From Pleomorphomonas sp. JP5 (GTDB lineage: Bacteria > Pseudomonadota > Alphaproteobacteria > Rhizobiales > Pleomorphomonadaceae), in assembly GCF_023721815.1 (NCBI RefSeq), contig NZ_JAMDLI010000021.1, positions 62,001-126,000 of the forward strand: a stretch of 64,000 nt of DNA. Reading direction: 5' to 3'. The position numbers and the translations under genes were made by a program. Every line of letters begins with the position of its first letter. The stretch's first letter is position 1. The notes under the pieces are model-generated. The model had not been told where the DNA came from and searched no databases. It saw only the letters and a program-made list of their open reading frames with translations. Shown in pieces: positions 39,989-49,299 of this stretch.

Positions 39989-40825
39989 TCAGCTACGCCC
40001 GCGCCGGACGCCGGCTGAGAGATCGGCGACCAGATCGGCAACCGCCTTCACCGTTGCGGCGGTCGCCTTGCCGTCCACCAGCGAATCGCGCACCGCGTTC
40101 ACCAGAGCCGAGCCGACCACCACGCCATCGGCATGCGCGGCGATGGCCGCGGCCTGCTCGCCGGTCTTGACACCGAACCCGACCATGACCGGAAGCGGCG
40201 TATGAGCCTTGATGCGGGCCACCGCAGCGGCAACGTCGCCGGCCGCAGCCGACTTGACGCCCGTCACGCCGAGCACCGAGACGTAGTAGACGAAGCCCGA
40301 GGAGTTCTTCAGCAGCACGGGCAGACGCTTTTCGTCCGAAGTCGGCGTTGCCAGACGGATGAAGCTGATGCCGGCCCGGATCGCCGGCAGGCACAGTTCC
40401 TCGTCTTCTTCCGGCGGCAGGTCGACGACGATCAGGCCGTCGACGCCGGCCGCCTTGGCGTCGGCCACGAAGCGCTCCACGCCGTAGATGTAGATGGGGT
40501 TGTAGTAGCCCATCAGCACGATAGGCGTCTCGTTATCGCCCGCACGGAAGGCACGCACCTGCTCCAGCGTCTTCACCATGGTCTGGCCAGCGGCGAGCGC
40601 CCGGATGTCGGCGGCCTGGATCGGCGGTCCCTCGGCCATCGGATCGGAGAAGGGCATACCGAACTCGATGATGTCGGCCCCGGCCCCGGGGAGCGCCTTC
40701 AGGATGGACAACGAGGTCTCAGTATCAGGATCGCCGGCCGTAACGAAGGTGACCAGAGCGGCACGCCCCTCGTCCCGGAGCTTTGCGAGGCGAGCGTCGA
40801 TGCGGGTGACGGGAAGAGAACTCAC
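39989..40825 (-). CDS. trpA: Tryptophan synthase alpha chain
   Basis: A 278-residue TIM-barrel enzyme cleaving indole-3-glycerol phosphate. The catalytic Glu is in [18 protein letters not shown] and the phosphate region is [14 protein letters not shown]. Its ATG overlaps the trpB stop by four bases. It is the last gene of trpF-trpB-trpA. Confidence 0.97.
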   Translation of the reverse strand: MSSLPVTRIDARLAKLRDEGRAALVTFVTAGDPDTETSLSILKALPGAGADIIEFGMPFSDPMAEGPPIQAADIRALAAGQTMVKTLEQVRAFRAGDNETPIVLMGYYNPIYIYGVERFVADAKAAGVDGLIVVDLPPEEDEELCLPAIRAGISFIRLATPTSDEKRLPVLLKNSSGFVYYVSVLGVTGVKSAAAGDVAAAVARIKAHTPLPVMVGFGVKTGEQAAAIAAHADGVVVGSALVNAVRDSLVDGKATAATVKAVADLVADLSAGVRRGRS

Positions 40826-42045
40826 AGATCGACTCCCAGGATCTTGCCGACGGTAAAGACATCCTTGTCGCCGCGACCGGACAGGTTGACGACGATGATC
40901 TCGTCCTTGCCCATTTGAGGTGCGCGCTTGATCGCCTCGGCGACGGCGTGGGCGCTTTCGAGCGCCGGGATGATGCCCTCGACCTTGGTGAGCGTCTGGA
41001 AGGCGTCGAGCGCCTCCTGGTCGGTGGCAGGCACGTAGCTGACGCGACCGGTGTCGCTCAGCCAGGAGTGCTCGGGGCCGATGCCGGGATAGTCGAGGCC
41101 GGCCGAAATCGAATGCCCCTCAAGAATCTGGCCATCGTCGTCCTGCAGCAGATAGGTTCTGTTGCCGTGCAGCACGCCTGGCTTGCCACCGTTCAACGAC
41201 GCTGCGTGTCCATTGTAGACCTGCATGCCGTGACCGCCCGCCTCGACGCCGACAATGCGAACATCTGGATCGTCGAGGAAGGGGTGGAAGATACCGATGG
41301 CGTTGGAGCCGCCGCCAACGGCGGCGATGACCAGGTCGGGCAGCCGTCCCTCGACCGCCATGATCTGTTCGCGCGTCTCGTTGCCGATCACCGACTGGAA
41401 GTCGCGCACCATGGCCGGGTATGGGTGGGGACCGGCAGCCGTGCCGATCATATAGTAGGTCGTCTCGACGTTGGTCACCCAGTCGCGCATCGCCTCGTTC
41501 ATGGCATCCTTCAGCGTGCCATTGCCGGAGGTGACCGGATGAACCTCCGCTCCCAGAAGCTCCATGCGAAAGACGTTGGGCTTCTGCCGTTCGACGTCGG
41601 TCGCGCCCATGTAGACTTCGCAAGGATAGCCGAAACGGGCGCAGACGGTTGCCGAAGCGACGCCATGCTGGCCGGCGCCGGTCTCGGCGATGATCCGCGT
41701 CTTGCCCATGCGGCGGGCGAGCAGGATCTGGCCGAGGCAGTTGTTGATCTTGTGGCTTCCGGTATGGTTGAGCTCTTCGCGCTTCAGATAGATCTTGGCG
41801 CCACCGAGGTGGGCGGAAAGCCGTTCGGCGAAATAGAGCGGGCTCGGCCGGCCGGTATAGGTGGCGTGCAACGCCTTGAGTTCGCCCTGGAAGGCCGGAT
41901 CCGCCTTGGCGGTCTCGTAGGCCTGATCAAGCTCCAGGATCAGCGGCATCAACGTCTCGGCGACGTATCGACCGCCGAAGATGCCGAAATGACCCCGCTC
42001 GTCCGGGCCGGTCCGGTAGGAATTCAGCGTCGTCGCCTCGCTCAT
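40822..42045 (-). CDS. trpB: Tryptophan synthase beta chain
   Basis: A 407-residue PLP enzyme condensing indole with serine. The PLP Lys is in [14 protein letters not shown], with [17 protein letters not shown] and [14 protein letters not shown] as expected. It pairs with TrpA, and the ATGA overlap suggests coupled translation. trpF ends two bases upstream. Confidence 0.98.
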   Translation of the reverse strand: MSEATTLNSYRTGPDERGHFGIFGGRYVAETLMPLILELDQAYETAKADPAFQGELKALHATYTGRPSPLYFAERLSAHLGGAKIYLKREELNHTGSHKINNCLGQILLARRMGKTRIIAETGAGQHGVASATVCARFGYPCEVYMGATDVERQKPNVFRMELLGAEVHPVTSGNGTLKDAMNEAMRDWVTNVETTYYMIGTAAGPHPYPAMVRDFQSVIGNETREQIMAVEGRLPDLVIAAVGGGSNAIGIFHPFLDDPDVRIVGVEAGGHGMQVYNGHAASLNGGKPGVLHGNRTYLLQDDDGQILEGHSISAGLDYPGIGPEHSWLSDTGRVSYVPATDQEALDAFQTLTKVEGIIPALESAHAVAEAIKRAPQMGKDEIIVVNLSGRGDKDVFTVGKILGVDL

Positions 42046-42047
42046 CG

Positions 42048-42701
42048 TTACCCCTCTTCATTCGCTGCGCGTGCCGCCGCCACGAAGGCGCGGATGCGAG
42101 CCTCGCTCTTCTGGCCCGGTGCGCTCTCGACGCCCGACGAAACGTCAACGCCGGAGGGGCGCACCCTTCGCACCGCTTCATCGACGTTGGTAGGATCAAG
42201 CCCACCGGAAAGCAAGAAGGGCGTCGGCGCCCCCGCCAGCAGCGACCAGTCGAACGTGACGCCCAACCCGCCAGGCCGGGTGGCGCCCTTCGGCGGCTTG
42301 GCATCATAGAGCAAGAGATCCGCGGTTCCGGCATAGGGACGGGCGGATGCCACGTCCTCGGCGGAACCAATTCCAAGGGCCTTGATCACCGTCAACCCGA
42401 GGCGCCGCCGCACTTCGGCAACCCGTTCAGGCGTTTCCCGACCGTGCAACTGAATGGCGTCCGGGGCAATCGTCGTAACGAGGTGATCAAGAAGACCATC
42501 TTCGGCATCGACCGTCAGCACGACCGTCTTGGCCCGGGTGCCCACCTGACGAGCCAGCGCGGCGGCGGACTCGGCGGGGAGATGGCGCGGACTTTTCGGA
42601 AAATGCACGAAGCCCACGAGATCGGCACCGGCGGACAGCGCCCATTCCAGGCTTTCCGGTGTGGAGAGACCGCAAATCTTGACAAGAAACGGGGACATCA
42701 T
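42048..42701 (-). CDS. trpF: Phosphoribosylanthranilate isomerase
   Basis: A 217-residue TIM-barrel isomerase of tryptophan synthesis. The catalytic Cys is in [13 protein letters not shown], with [14 protein letters not shown] and [14 protein letters not shown] following. Two adjacent ATGs (42701 and 42698) are both possible; the reading to 42749 adds an unrelated basic stretch. It begins the trpF-trpB-trpA cluster. Confidence 0.95.
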   Translation of the reverse strand: MMSPFLVKICGLSTPESLEWALSAGADLVGFVHFPKSPRHLPAESAAALARQVGTRAKTVVLTVDAEDGLLDHLVTTIAPDAIQLHGRETPERVAEVRRRLGLTVIKALGIGSAEDVASARPYAGTADLLLYDAKPPKGATRPGGLGVTFDWSLLAGAPTPFLLSGGLDPTNVDEAVRRVRPSGVDVSSGVESAPGQKSEARIRAFVAAARAANEEG

Positions 42702-42768
42702 GACCACAGCCCGACGGTCGCGACGACCCGAGGCCGCCGCAAGCCGCACAAAGAGAATGCCGCCTTCG

Positions 42769-44022
42769 TCAGGCGCCGGTAAAGGCGCGCGGCGCGGCGG
42801 AGACCAGCGACGGGGTCGAGCCCGTCACCTCATAGACGGCGAGACCGCGATCGTTGGTGCCGAAGGCATTGAAGCGGAACAGGCCGTTGACCGAGGACAG
42901 GAACCCCTCGGGGTTGGTGATGACCGACAGTTGGAAGCGCTGGGCGCCCGCCGTCTTCGTCAGGCCGGCAGCCAAGACAACTGCATCGTAGGCGAGCGAG
43001 GCGGTGAGTGGCGGCTCGCTACCGTAGGTAGCCCGGTAACGACTGGCGAAGGCCGAGAAGCCGGAGATTTCTGGCGACGGGAACCAGCCGCCGGTAAGCG
43101 CCGGGTCGTTGTAGACGGCCGGATCGTTCCAGACGCCGGTGCCGAGCAACTTGATCCGGGAGAGATCGACGCCAGCGCTCCGCAGCGAGCGGGCGATGGC
43201 CGGAGCCACGCCTGCCCCCTCGGGCACAAGGAGGCAATCGATCTGAGCGGCAACGGCCGCGACGGCCGCCACCGCCTTTGCCTCACCGCCGGCGGAGAAA
43301 CGCTCGACCGTGATGACGCGCATGCCATAGCGGCCGGCCTCCTGGCGCAGCGCCGCCTCGGCAAGGTTGCCGAAAGCGCTCTGCGACATGATGGCGGCGA
43401 TGGACTTGCGACCCGATTTGGCCGCCTCCGCGACGACACGGCGCACCTGACCGTCGACCAGGAAACCAAGGATATAGACGCCGGCCGCCGCCACGGAAGG
43501 ATCGGAGGAGAAGGCGATCACCGGCACGGAGGCCGCACGCGCCACGGGGCCGACACCGCCCACCTCGGCGGCAAAGATCGGCCCAATGATCAGCTCGGCA
43601 CCTTCGGAAATTGCCAGGCGCGCCGCTTCGGCCGCGCCTTCCGCGGTGCCGCGCGTGTCCTTCACCAGAACGGTGAGATCATTGCCGGCAAAGTCGTTGA
43701 GGCCCAGCGAGGCCGCATTCTGCATCGCCATAGCCAGCGCGGCGCCATTGCCGGGCGCCGTTTTCGGCAGCAGGAGAGCAACGCGCACCGTGCCGGTGCC
43801 CAGCACCTCGCCCGAAATGGCCGGGCCGGTCGGCGCCGGCAGGAAACCATCGCCGCTCGGCCTGCTCATCGGAGAACAGGCAGCGAGCGCAGCGCCACCC
43901 AACAGGACGAGCGCGAGACGCCGGCTCAGACCCGCTGCCTCCGAACGCTGGTCACTCATCTCCGGGGACTCGGCCGTGCCAGCCACGCCGCTCGCAACCA
44001 TGCCATCGTCACGGGTCATCAT
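42769..44022 (-). CDS. LpoA-like lipoprotein / periplasmic binding-type penicillin-binding protein activator
   Basis: A 417-residue protein with a long N-terminal region, a lipobox (VLLGGAALAAC, Cys near residue 49) and a type-I periplasmic-binding fold (RVALLLPKTAPGNG, AELIIGPIFAAEV, VPVIAFSSDPSVAAAG). This matches the alphaproteobacterial family annotated as penicillin-binding protein activator or branched-chain amino-acid binding protein. Its position facing rsmI-yraN mirrors lpoA-rsmI-yraN of enterobacteria, which supports a peptidoglycan role. Direct evidence for ligand or partner is absent. Confidence 0.82.
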   Translation of the reverse strand: MMTRDDGMVASGVAGTAESPEMSDQRSEAAGLSRRLALVLLGGAALAACSPMSRPSGDGFLPAPTGPAISGEVLGTGTVRVALLLPKTAPGNGAALAMAMQNAASLGLNDFAGNDLTVLVKDTRGTAEGAAEAARLAISEGAELIIGPIFAAEVGGVGPVARAASVPVIAFSSDPSVAAAGVYILGFLVDGQVRRVVAEAAKSGRKSIAAIMSQSAFGNLAEAALRQEAGRYGMRVITVERFSAGGEAKAVAAVAAVAAQIDCLLVPEGAGVAPAIARSLRSAGVDLSRIKLLGTGVWNDPAVYNDPALTGGWFPSPEISGFSAFASRYRATYGSEPPLTASLAYDAVVLAAGLTKTAGAQRFQLSVITNPEGFLSSVNGLFRFNAFGTNDRGLAVYEVTGSTPSLVSAAPRAFTGA

Positions 44023-44204
44023 CTTACCTTCCGCCGCAAAAGCATTCAGGCCATTTCAATGACAAACGGCCGTAGATGCAACTCCTTACATGCCATTTAC
44101 CGGTGGAGAGGCGTGGAATCGGCCCGGACGGCTCGATTTTCCCGCCGAAGTGTGGTTTTGGGAGCTAGAAAGCACGGCGTTCAGACGCCCGCCAAGGGAA
44201 TTTC

Positions 44205-44510
44205 ATGATCAGGCACATCGTCTACTTCTCAGCCCGTTCCGCCGACGATCGCCAGCGAGTCCTCGAGGGGCTTCGCCTGCTCGAGGCCAATCCGCACGCC
44301 CTTCTTCTCGAGGTGGAAGAGAATCTGAAGCTCGACAGCCTTGGCAACGAAGTCGACTTCGTCGTCTACGGCGAGTTCGCCAACGCCGCCGCCCTTGAAG
44401 CCTTCAAGACGCATCCCAGCTACGAGGCTTCGATCGCCGCGGTACGGCCGCTTCGCGAACTCCGCATGGCAGCCGATGTCCTTGCCAGAAGAGGGCGGCA
44501 GTCGTCATGA
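44205..44510 (+). CDS. Dabb (stress-responsive A/B barrel) domain protein
   Basis: A 101-residue protein with the Dabb pattern MIRHIVYFSAR, a central DFVVYGEFANAAALEAF and a late HPSYE. Such proteins are small ferredoxin-like dimers of unclear biochemical role. Its stop overlaps the ATG of rsmI (ATGA), so the two are co-translated; it may be a lineage-specific addition to the rsmI operon. Confidence 0.8.
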   Translation: MIRHIVYFSARSADDRQRVLEGLRLLEANPHALLLEVEENLKLDSLGNEVDFVVYGEFANAAALEAFKTHPSYEASIAAVRPLRELRMAADVLARRGRQSS

Positions 44511-45454
44511 GCGAGGCAGGCGGCAAGACCACCACGACGGGTTACGCCATTGACGGCACGGCCTTTGCCGGCAAGCCGGTCGAGCCGGGCCTTTATCCGG
44601 TCGCGACGCCGATCGGCAACCTCTCGGACATTTCGCTCCGAGCGCTTGACGTGCTGGCTGGCGCCGACCTCATCGTTTGCGAGGACAGCCGTGTCACCGC
44701 CGTCCTCCTCGACCGCTATGGCATCAGGAAACCGCTTGCCATCTACCATGAGCACAACGCCGTTCGCGAACGGCCACGTCTTCTCGCCATGCTCCGGGGT
44801 GGCATGCGCCTCGCACTGGTCTCCGACGCTGGCACACCGCTGATATCCGACCCAGGTTACAAGCTGGTCGAAGAGGCCCTCGCCGAAGGTATCCGCGTCA
44901 TTCCCATTCCCGGCGCCTCGGCCATCCTCTCGGCTCTGGTCGCCGCCGGTCTCCCTCCCGACACCTTCCTTTTCCTCGGATTTCTGCCGCACAAGGCCGG
45001 CGCCCGGCGTAATCGGCTGAGCGAATTCCGTACCGTACCGGCAACGCTCGTGGTCTACGAGTCGCCGCACCGGGCGGCCGAGACGCTTGCCGACATGGCC
45101 GAAGTGTTGGGGCGGGACCGGCCGGCGGCGTTATGCCGCGAACTGACCAAACGCTTCGAGGAGGTGCGCCGCGGCCCGCTGTCCGAACTGGCGGAAGGCG
45201 CCGAGGCCGATCCCCCGCGCGGCGAGATCGTCCTGGTGGTCGGCGCGCCGCTCGGCGAGACGGCCGCCGAAGCCGACCTGGAGGCTTTGCTGGCCGCCGC
45301 TCTTGAAACCCAGGGCGCGGGTCAGGCTGCCGCCGAGGTGGCCAAGGCCACCGGGCGGCCGCGCAAGGAACTCTATGCCCTGGCCCTCAAGCTCAAGGCG
45401 GTCATCGATGCCGGCGGCGGCGACGATGACGCCAGCTCGCCGACAGGGAACTGA
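44507..45454 (+). CDS. rsmI: 16S rRNA 2'-O-methyltransferase RsmI
   Basis: A 315-residue enzyme methylating the ribose of C1402 in 16S rRNA. GLYPVATPIGNLSDISLRAL, the SDAGTPLISDPGYKLV motif and PIPGASAILSALVAAGLP are diagnostic, as is FLFLGFLPHKAGAR. The start overlaps the Dabb gene. A LysE transporter and yraN follow on the same strand. Confidence 0.97.
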   Translation: MSEAGGKTTTTGYAIDGTAFAGKPVEPGLYPVATPIGNLSDISLRALDVLAGADLIVCEDSRVTAVLLDRYGIRKPLAIYHEHNAVRERPRLLAMLRGGMRLALVSDAGTPLISDPGYKLVEEALAEGIRVIPIPGASAILSALVAAGLPPDTFLFLGFLPHKAGARRNRLSEFRTVPATLVVYESPHRAAETLADMAEVLGRDRPAALCRELTKRFEEVRRGPLSELAEGAEADPPRGEIVLVVGAPLGETAAEADLEALLAAALETQGAGQAAAEVAKATGRPRKELYALALKLKAVIDAGGGDDDASSPTGN

Positions 45455-45472
45455 GCCAACAGGAGAAACACG

Positions 45473-46102
45473 ATGCCGCCGGTCGACCTTCTGATCGCCT
45501 TTTTCGTGTCGGCGGCACTGTTCGCATTCATCCCCGGCCCGGCGATGTTCTATGCCGCGGCCCGAACGCTTGCCGGCGGTCGACGGGCAGGCCTGATGGC
45601 CGCTCTTGGCGTACACGTCGGTGGCTACGCCCATGTGTTTGCCGCGACGATGGGTCTGTCGGTGTTGTTTCATGCCGTTCCCGTCGCCTACACGATCGTG
45701 AAGCTGGGCGGCGCGGCCTATCTGATCGCCATGGGGTGGCGTCTTGCCACCGCCAGACATGAGGGTGCGGCCACGAACGGCGAGGTCCTGCGGGAATCGC
45801 GACGCGCCTTCGCCCAAAGCGTCCTTGTCGAACTGCTCAACCCCAAGACGGCGATTTTCTTCCTGGCCTTCCTTCCCCAGTTCGTCAGTGCGCAAGCCGC
45901 TGCGCCGTTGTGGCTCCAGTTTTTTGTCCTCGGCGTGATCACCAATCTCATCTTCTCCCTCGCCGATCTGGTCGCCGTCGTCGCCGCCAGCGGTATCCTG
46001 TCCAACCTTCGCTCCTCGCCGGCGTGGGGGAAATGGCTGAAGCGGGCCGCCGGATCGCTGCTCATCGGCCTCGGTACCCGCCTCGCTCTGGAGAGAAGCT
46101 AG
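45473..46102 (+). CDS. LysE/RhtB family amino-acid exporter
   Basis: A 209-residue inner-membrane protein with about six hydrophobic segments. The N-terminal helix ending in FIPGPAMFYAAARTLAGGRR and the central LNPKTAIFFLAFLPQFV are signatures of the RhtB group, which exports neutral amino acids. It sits between rsmI and yraN, an insertion into their usual adjacency. The substrate is unknown. Confidence 0.9.
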   Translation: MPPVDLLIAFFVSAALFAFIPGPAMFYAAARTLAGGRRAGLMAALGVHVGGYAHVFAATMGLSVLFHAVPVAYTIVKLGGAAYLIAMGWRLATARHEGAATNGEVLRESRRAFAQSVLVELLNPKTAIFFLAFLPQFVSAQAAAPLWLQFFVLGVITNLIFSLADLVAVVAASGILSNLRSSPAWGKWLKRAAGSLLIGLGTRLALERS

Positions 46103-46104
46103 AA

Positions 46105-46461
46105 ATGGTCGCCGACCGCCGGGCAGGTCATGCGCGCGGCCTCGTGGCCGAAGGCATCGCCGGCTGGCTTCTGCGCCTCAAGGGCTATCGCGTGCTGGCG
46201 ACCCGCTATCGCACACCGCTCGGCGAAATCGACATCGTGGCCCGGCGCGGCAAGGTATTGGCCTTCGTCGAAGTCAAGGCGCGGCCTTCCATCGAAGCGG
46301 GCCTCGAAGCCATCGCCGCCGAGGGCTATCGTCGCATCGAGGCGGCGGCCGATCTTTACCTGTCCCGGCACCCGCAATTCGTCGATTTCACACTTCGCTT
46401 CGACCTCGTGGTGGTCAGCCCGCGCCGCTGGCCGTACCATGTCGAGAACGCGTTTTCGTGA
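46105..46461 (+). CDS. yraN: YraN/UPF0102 family protein
   Basis: A 118-residue protein with an endonuclease-like core: TPLGEIDIVARRGKVLAFVE followed by VKAR, the E-D-ExK pattern of restriction-like nucleases. YraN has no confirmed role, though a link to recombination or natural transformation has been proposed. ATG at 46105 begins two bases after the stop of the LysE gene. Confidence 0.9.
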   Translation: MVADRRAGHARGLVAEGIAGWLLRLKGYRVLATRYRTPLGEIDIVARRGKVLAFVEVKARPSIEAGLEAIAAEGYRRIEAAADLYLSRHPQFVDFTLRFDLVVVSPRRWPYHVENAFS

Positions 46462-46537
46462 AGCGCTTTCCCGTTGCGCGCCACCCGGAAGCCGACCATA
46501 AACGACGGCACCCCATTTCCGAAGACGAGTTGCCGCC

Positions 46538-47476
46538 ATGAGCCTTTCCGTCGCCGTCCAGATGGACCATATCGCCTCGATCCGCCTCGCCGGCGACTCC
46601 TCCTTCGCGCTGATGCTGGAAGCACAGAAACGAGGCCACAGCCTTTTCCATTACACCCCCGACAAGCTGACGCTCCGATCGGGTCGGGTCACGGCCGCGA
46701 TCGAACCGGTGGTGGTGCGCGACGAGCCCGGCAATCACTTCACGCTCGGCTCGCCCGAGAAGACCGACCTTTCGACGCTCGACGTGGTGCTGCTCCGGCA
46801 GGACCCGCCGTTCGACATGGCCTATCTCTCCACCACCTACATGCTTGAACGCATTCATCCGGCAACGCTGGTGGTCAACGATCCGGCCGAAGTGCGCGAC
46901 GCGCCGGAAAAACTCCTGGTGATGAACTACCCCGAGCTGATGCCGGAGACGATCATCACGCGCGATCCGGACGAGATCCGAGCCTTCCGTGCCGAGTTCG
47001 GCGATATCGTGCTGAAGCCGCTCTACGGTGCCGGCGGTCAGGGCGTCTATCACGTGAAGCCCGAGGACGACAATTTTGGTGCGTTCCTCGAGCTGTTCAT
47101 GACGCAGTCGCGCGACCCCTTCATCGCCCAGCGGTATCTGCCCGCCATCCGGGCCGGAGACAAACGGATCATCCTCGTCGACGGCAAGTTCGCCGGCCTT
47201 GTCAACCGCGTGCCGGCGGAAGGCGACCTCCGCTCGAACATGGTGCGCGGCGGCGCGGCGGCCACAACCGAGGTGAGCAAGCGGGATCTCGAGATCTGCG
47301 AGGCGATCGGTCCGGAACTCAGGGATCGCGGCCTGATTTTCGTCGGCATCGACGTCATCGGCGACAAGCTGACCGAGATCAACGTGACGTCGCCGACCGG
47401 CATCCGCGCCATCAAGCGCCTCGGCGGCCCCGATGTGGCGGCGCTGGTGTGGGACGCCATCGAATCACATTTCTGA
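46538..47476 (+). CDS. gshB: Glutathione synthetase
   Basis: A 312-residue ATP-grasp enzyme adding glycine to gamma-glutamylcysteine. [35 protein letters not shown] and [19 protein letters not shown] are family blocks covering substrate, ATP loop and metal site. yraN lies 76 bases upstream. Length matches the E. coli enzyme. Confidence 0.97.
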   Translation: MSLSVAVQMDHIASIRLAGDSSFALMLEAQKRGHSLFHYTPDKLTLRSGRVTAAIEPVVVRDEPGNHFTLGSPEKTDLSTLDVVLLRQDPPFDMAYLSTTYMLERIHPATLVVNDPAEVRDAPEKLLVMNYPELMPETIITRDPDEIRAFRAEFGDIVLKPLYGAGGQGVYHVKPEDDNFGAFLELFMTQSRDPFIAQRYLPAIRAGDKRIILVDGKFAGLVNRVPAEGDLRSNMVRGGAAATTEVSKRDLEICEAIGPELRDRGLIFVGIDVIGDKLTEINVTSPTGIRAIKRLGGPDVAALVWDAIESHF

Positions 47477-47486
47477 ACGCGAGAGA

Positions 47487-47999
47487 TCAGAACTTCTCGT
47501 CGGGATAGACGCCCCAGAGCGAAGCCTGGGCAATCCAGCCGGAGAAACCCTTTCCGTCGAGCCGGCACCATGTGCCGTCGCACTTTTCGACCGGCGCCTG
47601 CACTTTCGGCTCGACGCGCGCGGTGACACGCGTCGTGTCGTCCGGGCCGGCATGCAGATCGAACATCGTATTGTCGGTGGCCCAGGGCGCGACAATCGCC
47701 GTTCGCGTGCCGGAAAGAAGCGAGTGGAACACCCAGCCCTCGCCACCTTCGAAATCACGAATGCGGCGCCAGTTCTCGAACTCCTGGGTGACTTCCACGG
47801 GCATGCCGGCGCGAACGTAGCGCCAGATCACCGCCTGATCGCGCGATGGCCCCTGGCGAACGTTGACGGAATCCGACTTGAGGCTGACGAATCGCGGCAC
47901 AGGAAGTCCCGAACTGCCGACGGTTTGCGCCAGCGTGGGACTCGCGAGCATCAGTCCCGCGGCCAGAGCCGCCGCCGCCCGTCGCCTCGCCGCCCCCAT
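47487..47999 (-). CDS. Secreted SH3-domain protein
   Basis: A 170-residue protein with a signal peptide (AAAALAAGLMLASPTLAQ, cleavage after LAQ near residue 25) and a bacterial SH3 fold. SDSVNVRQGPSRDQAVIWRY is the typical first strand pattern, followed by WRRIRDFEGGEGWVFHSLLS. A second SH3-like stretch (EKCDGTWCRLDGKGFSGWIA) has two Cys that could form a disulfide. Such proteins often bind peptidoglycan. It is convergent with gshB. Confidence 0.85.
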   Translation of the reverse strand: MGAARRRAAAALAAGLMLASPTLAQTVGSSGLPVPRFVSLKSDSVNVRQGPSRDQAVIWRYVRAGMPVEVTQEFENWRRIRDFEGGEGWVFHSLLSGTRTAIVAPWATDNTMFDLHAGPDDTTRVTARVEPKVQAPVEKCDGTWCRLDGKGFSGWIAQASLWGVYPDEKF

Positions 48000-48213
48000 C
48001 GTGATCTACCTTCCATGCCAGAAAATTCGCCACTAGAAACGACGGCGCTCCTCGCAATGGTTGCCGGTCGAAGTTAACGTCGCGTCAACGCCGCCGTCGC
48101 ATGGAATGACGCGGATCGGACCTCAGCCGGATTGACGCCCGGCGACGGCTGACCGACACTTGCCGCGACGGGTTGCCGCGCGCCGGCAACCTCAAGAAGG
48201 ACGGAACGATAAT

Positions 48214-49200
48214 ATGGCCGGTAAGAAGCCTTTGGTGGTGGTAACGCGCAAGCTGCCTGACGTTGTCGAGGCGCGGATGCGCGAGTTGTTCGACGTCCGC
48301 CTCAACTCAGACGATCGCCCCATGACGCAAGCCGAGCTGGTCGAGGCCAGCCGCATTGCCGACGTGATGGTGCCGACGGTTACCGACCGCATCGACGGCG
48401 GCGTGATCGCCCAAGCCGGTCCGAGCCTGAAGCTGATCGCCAACTTCGGCAACGGCGTCGACAACATCGATGTCATCAAGGCGACGGAACGCGGGATCGC
48501 CGTCACCAACACACCCGGCGTTCTCACCGAGGACACCGCCGACATGACGATGGCGCTGATTCTCGCCGTACCCCGCCACATGGCCGAAGGCATGCGAGCG
48601 CTGCAGGCCGGAGAGTGGCAGGGATGGGCGCCGACGGGCATGCTCGGCAGCCGTCTTCGCGGCAAGAAGCTCGGCATCGTCGGCATGGGCCGCATCGGCC
48701 AGGCGGTTGCCCGCCGCGCCCTCGCATTCGGCCTGTCGATCTTCTACCACAACCGCCATCGCCTGCCCTCGGACGTCGAAGACAAGCTCTCCGCCACTTG
48801 GTGCGAAAGCCTCGACCAGATGCTGAACAGGATGGACATCGTCACCGTCCATTGCCCGCATACGCCGGCCACCTACCATCTCCTGTCGGCGCGCCGGCTG
48901 AAGCTGATGCGCCCGGAGGCCTATCTCATCAACACCGCGCGCGGCGAGATCATCGACGAGGCGGCCCTCACTCGCATGCTGGTTGCCGGCGAGCTCGCCG
49001 GTGCAGGTCTGGACGTCTACGAGCAGGAGCCGTCGATCAATCCGAAACTGGTCAAATGCGGTCGAGCGCTGCTCCTGCCGCATATGGGATCGGCCACCAT
49101 CGAGAGCCGCGTAGAGATGGGCGAAAAGGTAATCGTCAACATCCGCGCGTTCATGGACGAGCACCACCTGCCCGATCGCGTGCTGCCGTCGATGCTTTAA
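48214..49200 (+). CDS. D-isomer-specific 2-hydroxyacid dehydrogenase (glyoxylate/hydroxypyruvate reductase-like)
   Basis: A 328-residue NAD(P)-dependent oxidoreductase. The Rossmann motif is LGIVGMGRIGQAVARRA, and the catalytic triad falls in NTARGEIIDE (Arg), DVYEQEPSINP (Glu) and LLPHMGSAT (His). The pattern NFGNGVDNIDV is typical of the glyoxylate reductase subgroup. ATG at 48214 has GAAGGACGG upstream. Substrate preference among glyoxylate, hydroxypyruvate and related acids is not fixed by sequence. Confidence 0.9.
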   Translation: MAGKKPLVVVTRKLPDVVEARMRELFDVRLNSDDRPMTQAELVEASRIADVMVPTVTDRIDGGVIAQAGPSLKLIANFGNGVDNIDVIKATERGIAVTNTPGVLTEDTADMTMALILAVPRHMAEGMRALQAGEWQGWAPTGMLGSRLRGKKLGIVGMGRIGQAVARRALAFGLSIFYHNRHRLPSDVEDKLSATWCESLDQMLNRMDIVTVHCPHTPATYHLLSARRLKLMRPEAYLINTARGEIIDEAALTRMLVAGELAGAGLDVYEQEPSINPKLVKCGRALLLPHMGSATIESRVEMGEKVIVNIRAFMDEHHLPDRVLPSML

Positions 49201-49236
49201 CCTCCGGCCGGCCCTTCGGCTTCCGTTCCGCCAGAC

Positions 49237-49265
49237 GCATTCGAGGCACTTCGTGTCTCGAATGC
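49237..49265. terminator. Hairpin between the converging dehydrogenase and PfkB genes
   Basis: GCATTCGAG (49237-49245) pairs perfectly with CTCGAATGC (49257-49265), with CAC/GTG inside. It lies in the gap between two convergent genes and may end both. The T-rich stretch downstream is some bases away. Confidence 0.55.
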
Positions 49266-49299
49266 TACCTTAGGTTGATTTTGACGTTGGAGAGTTCGC

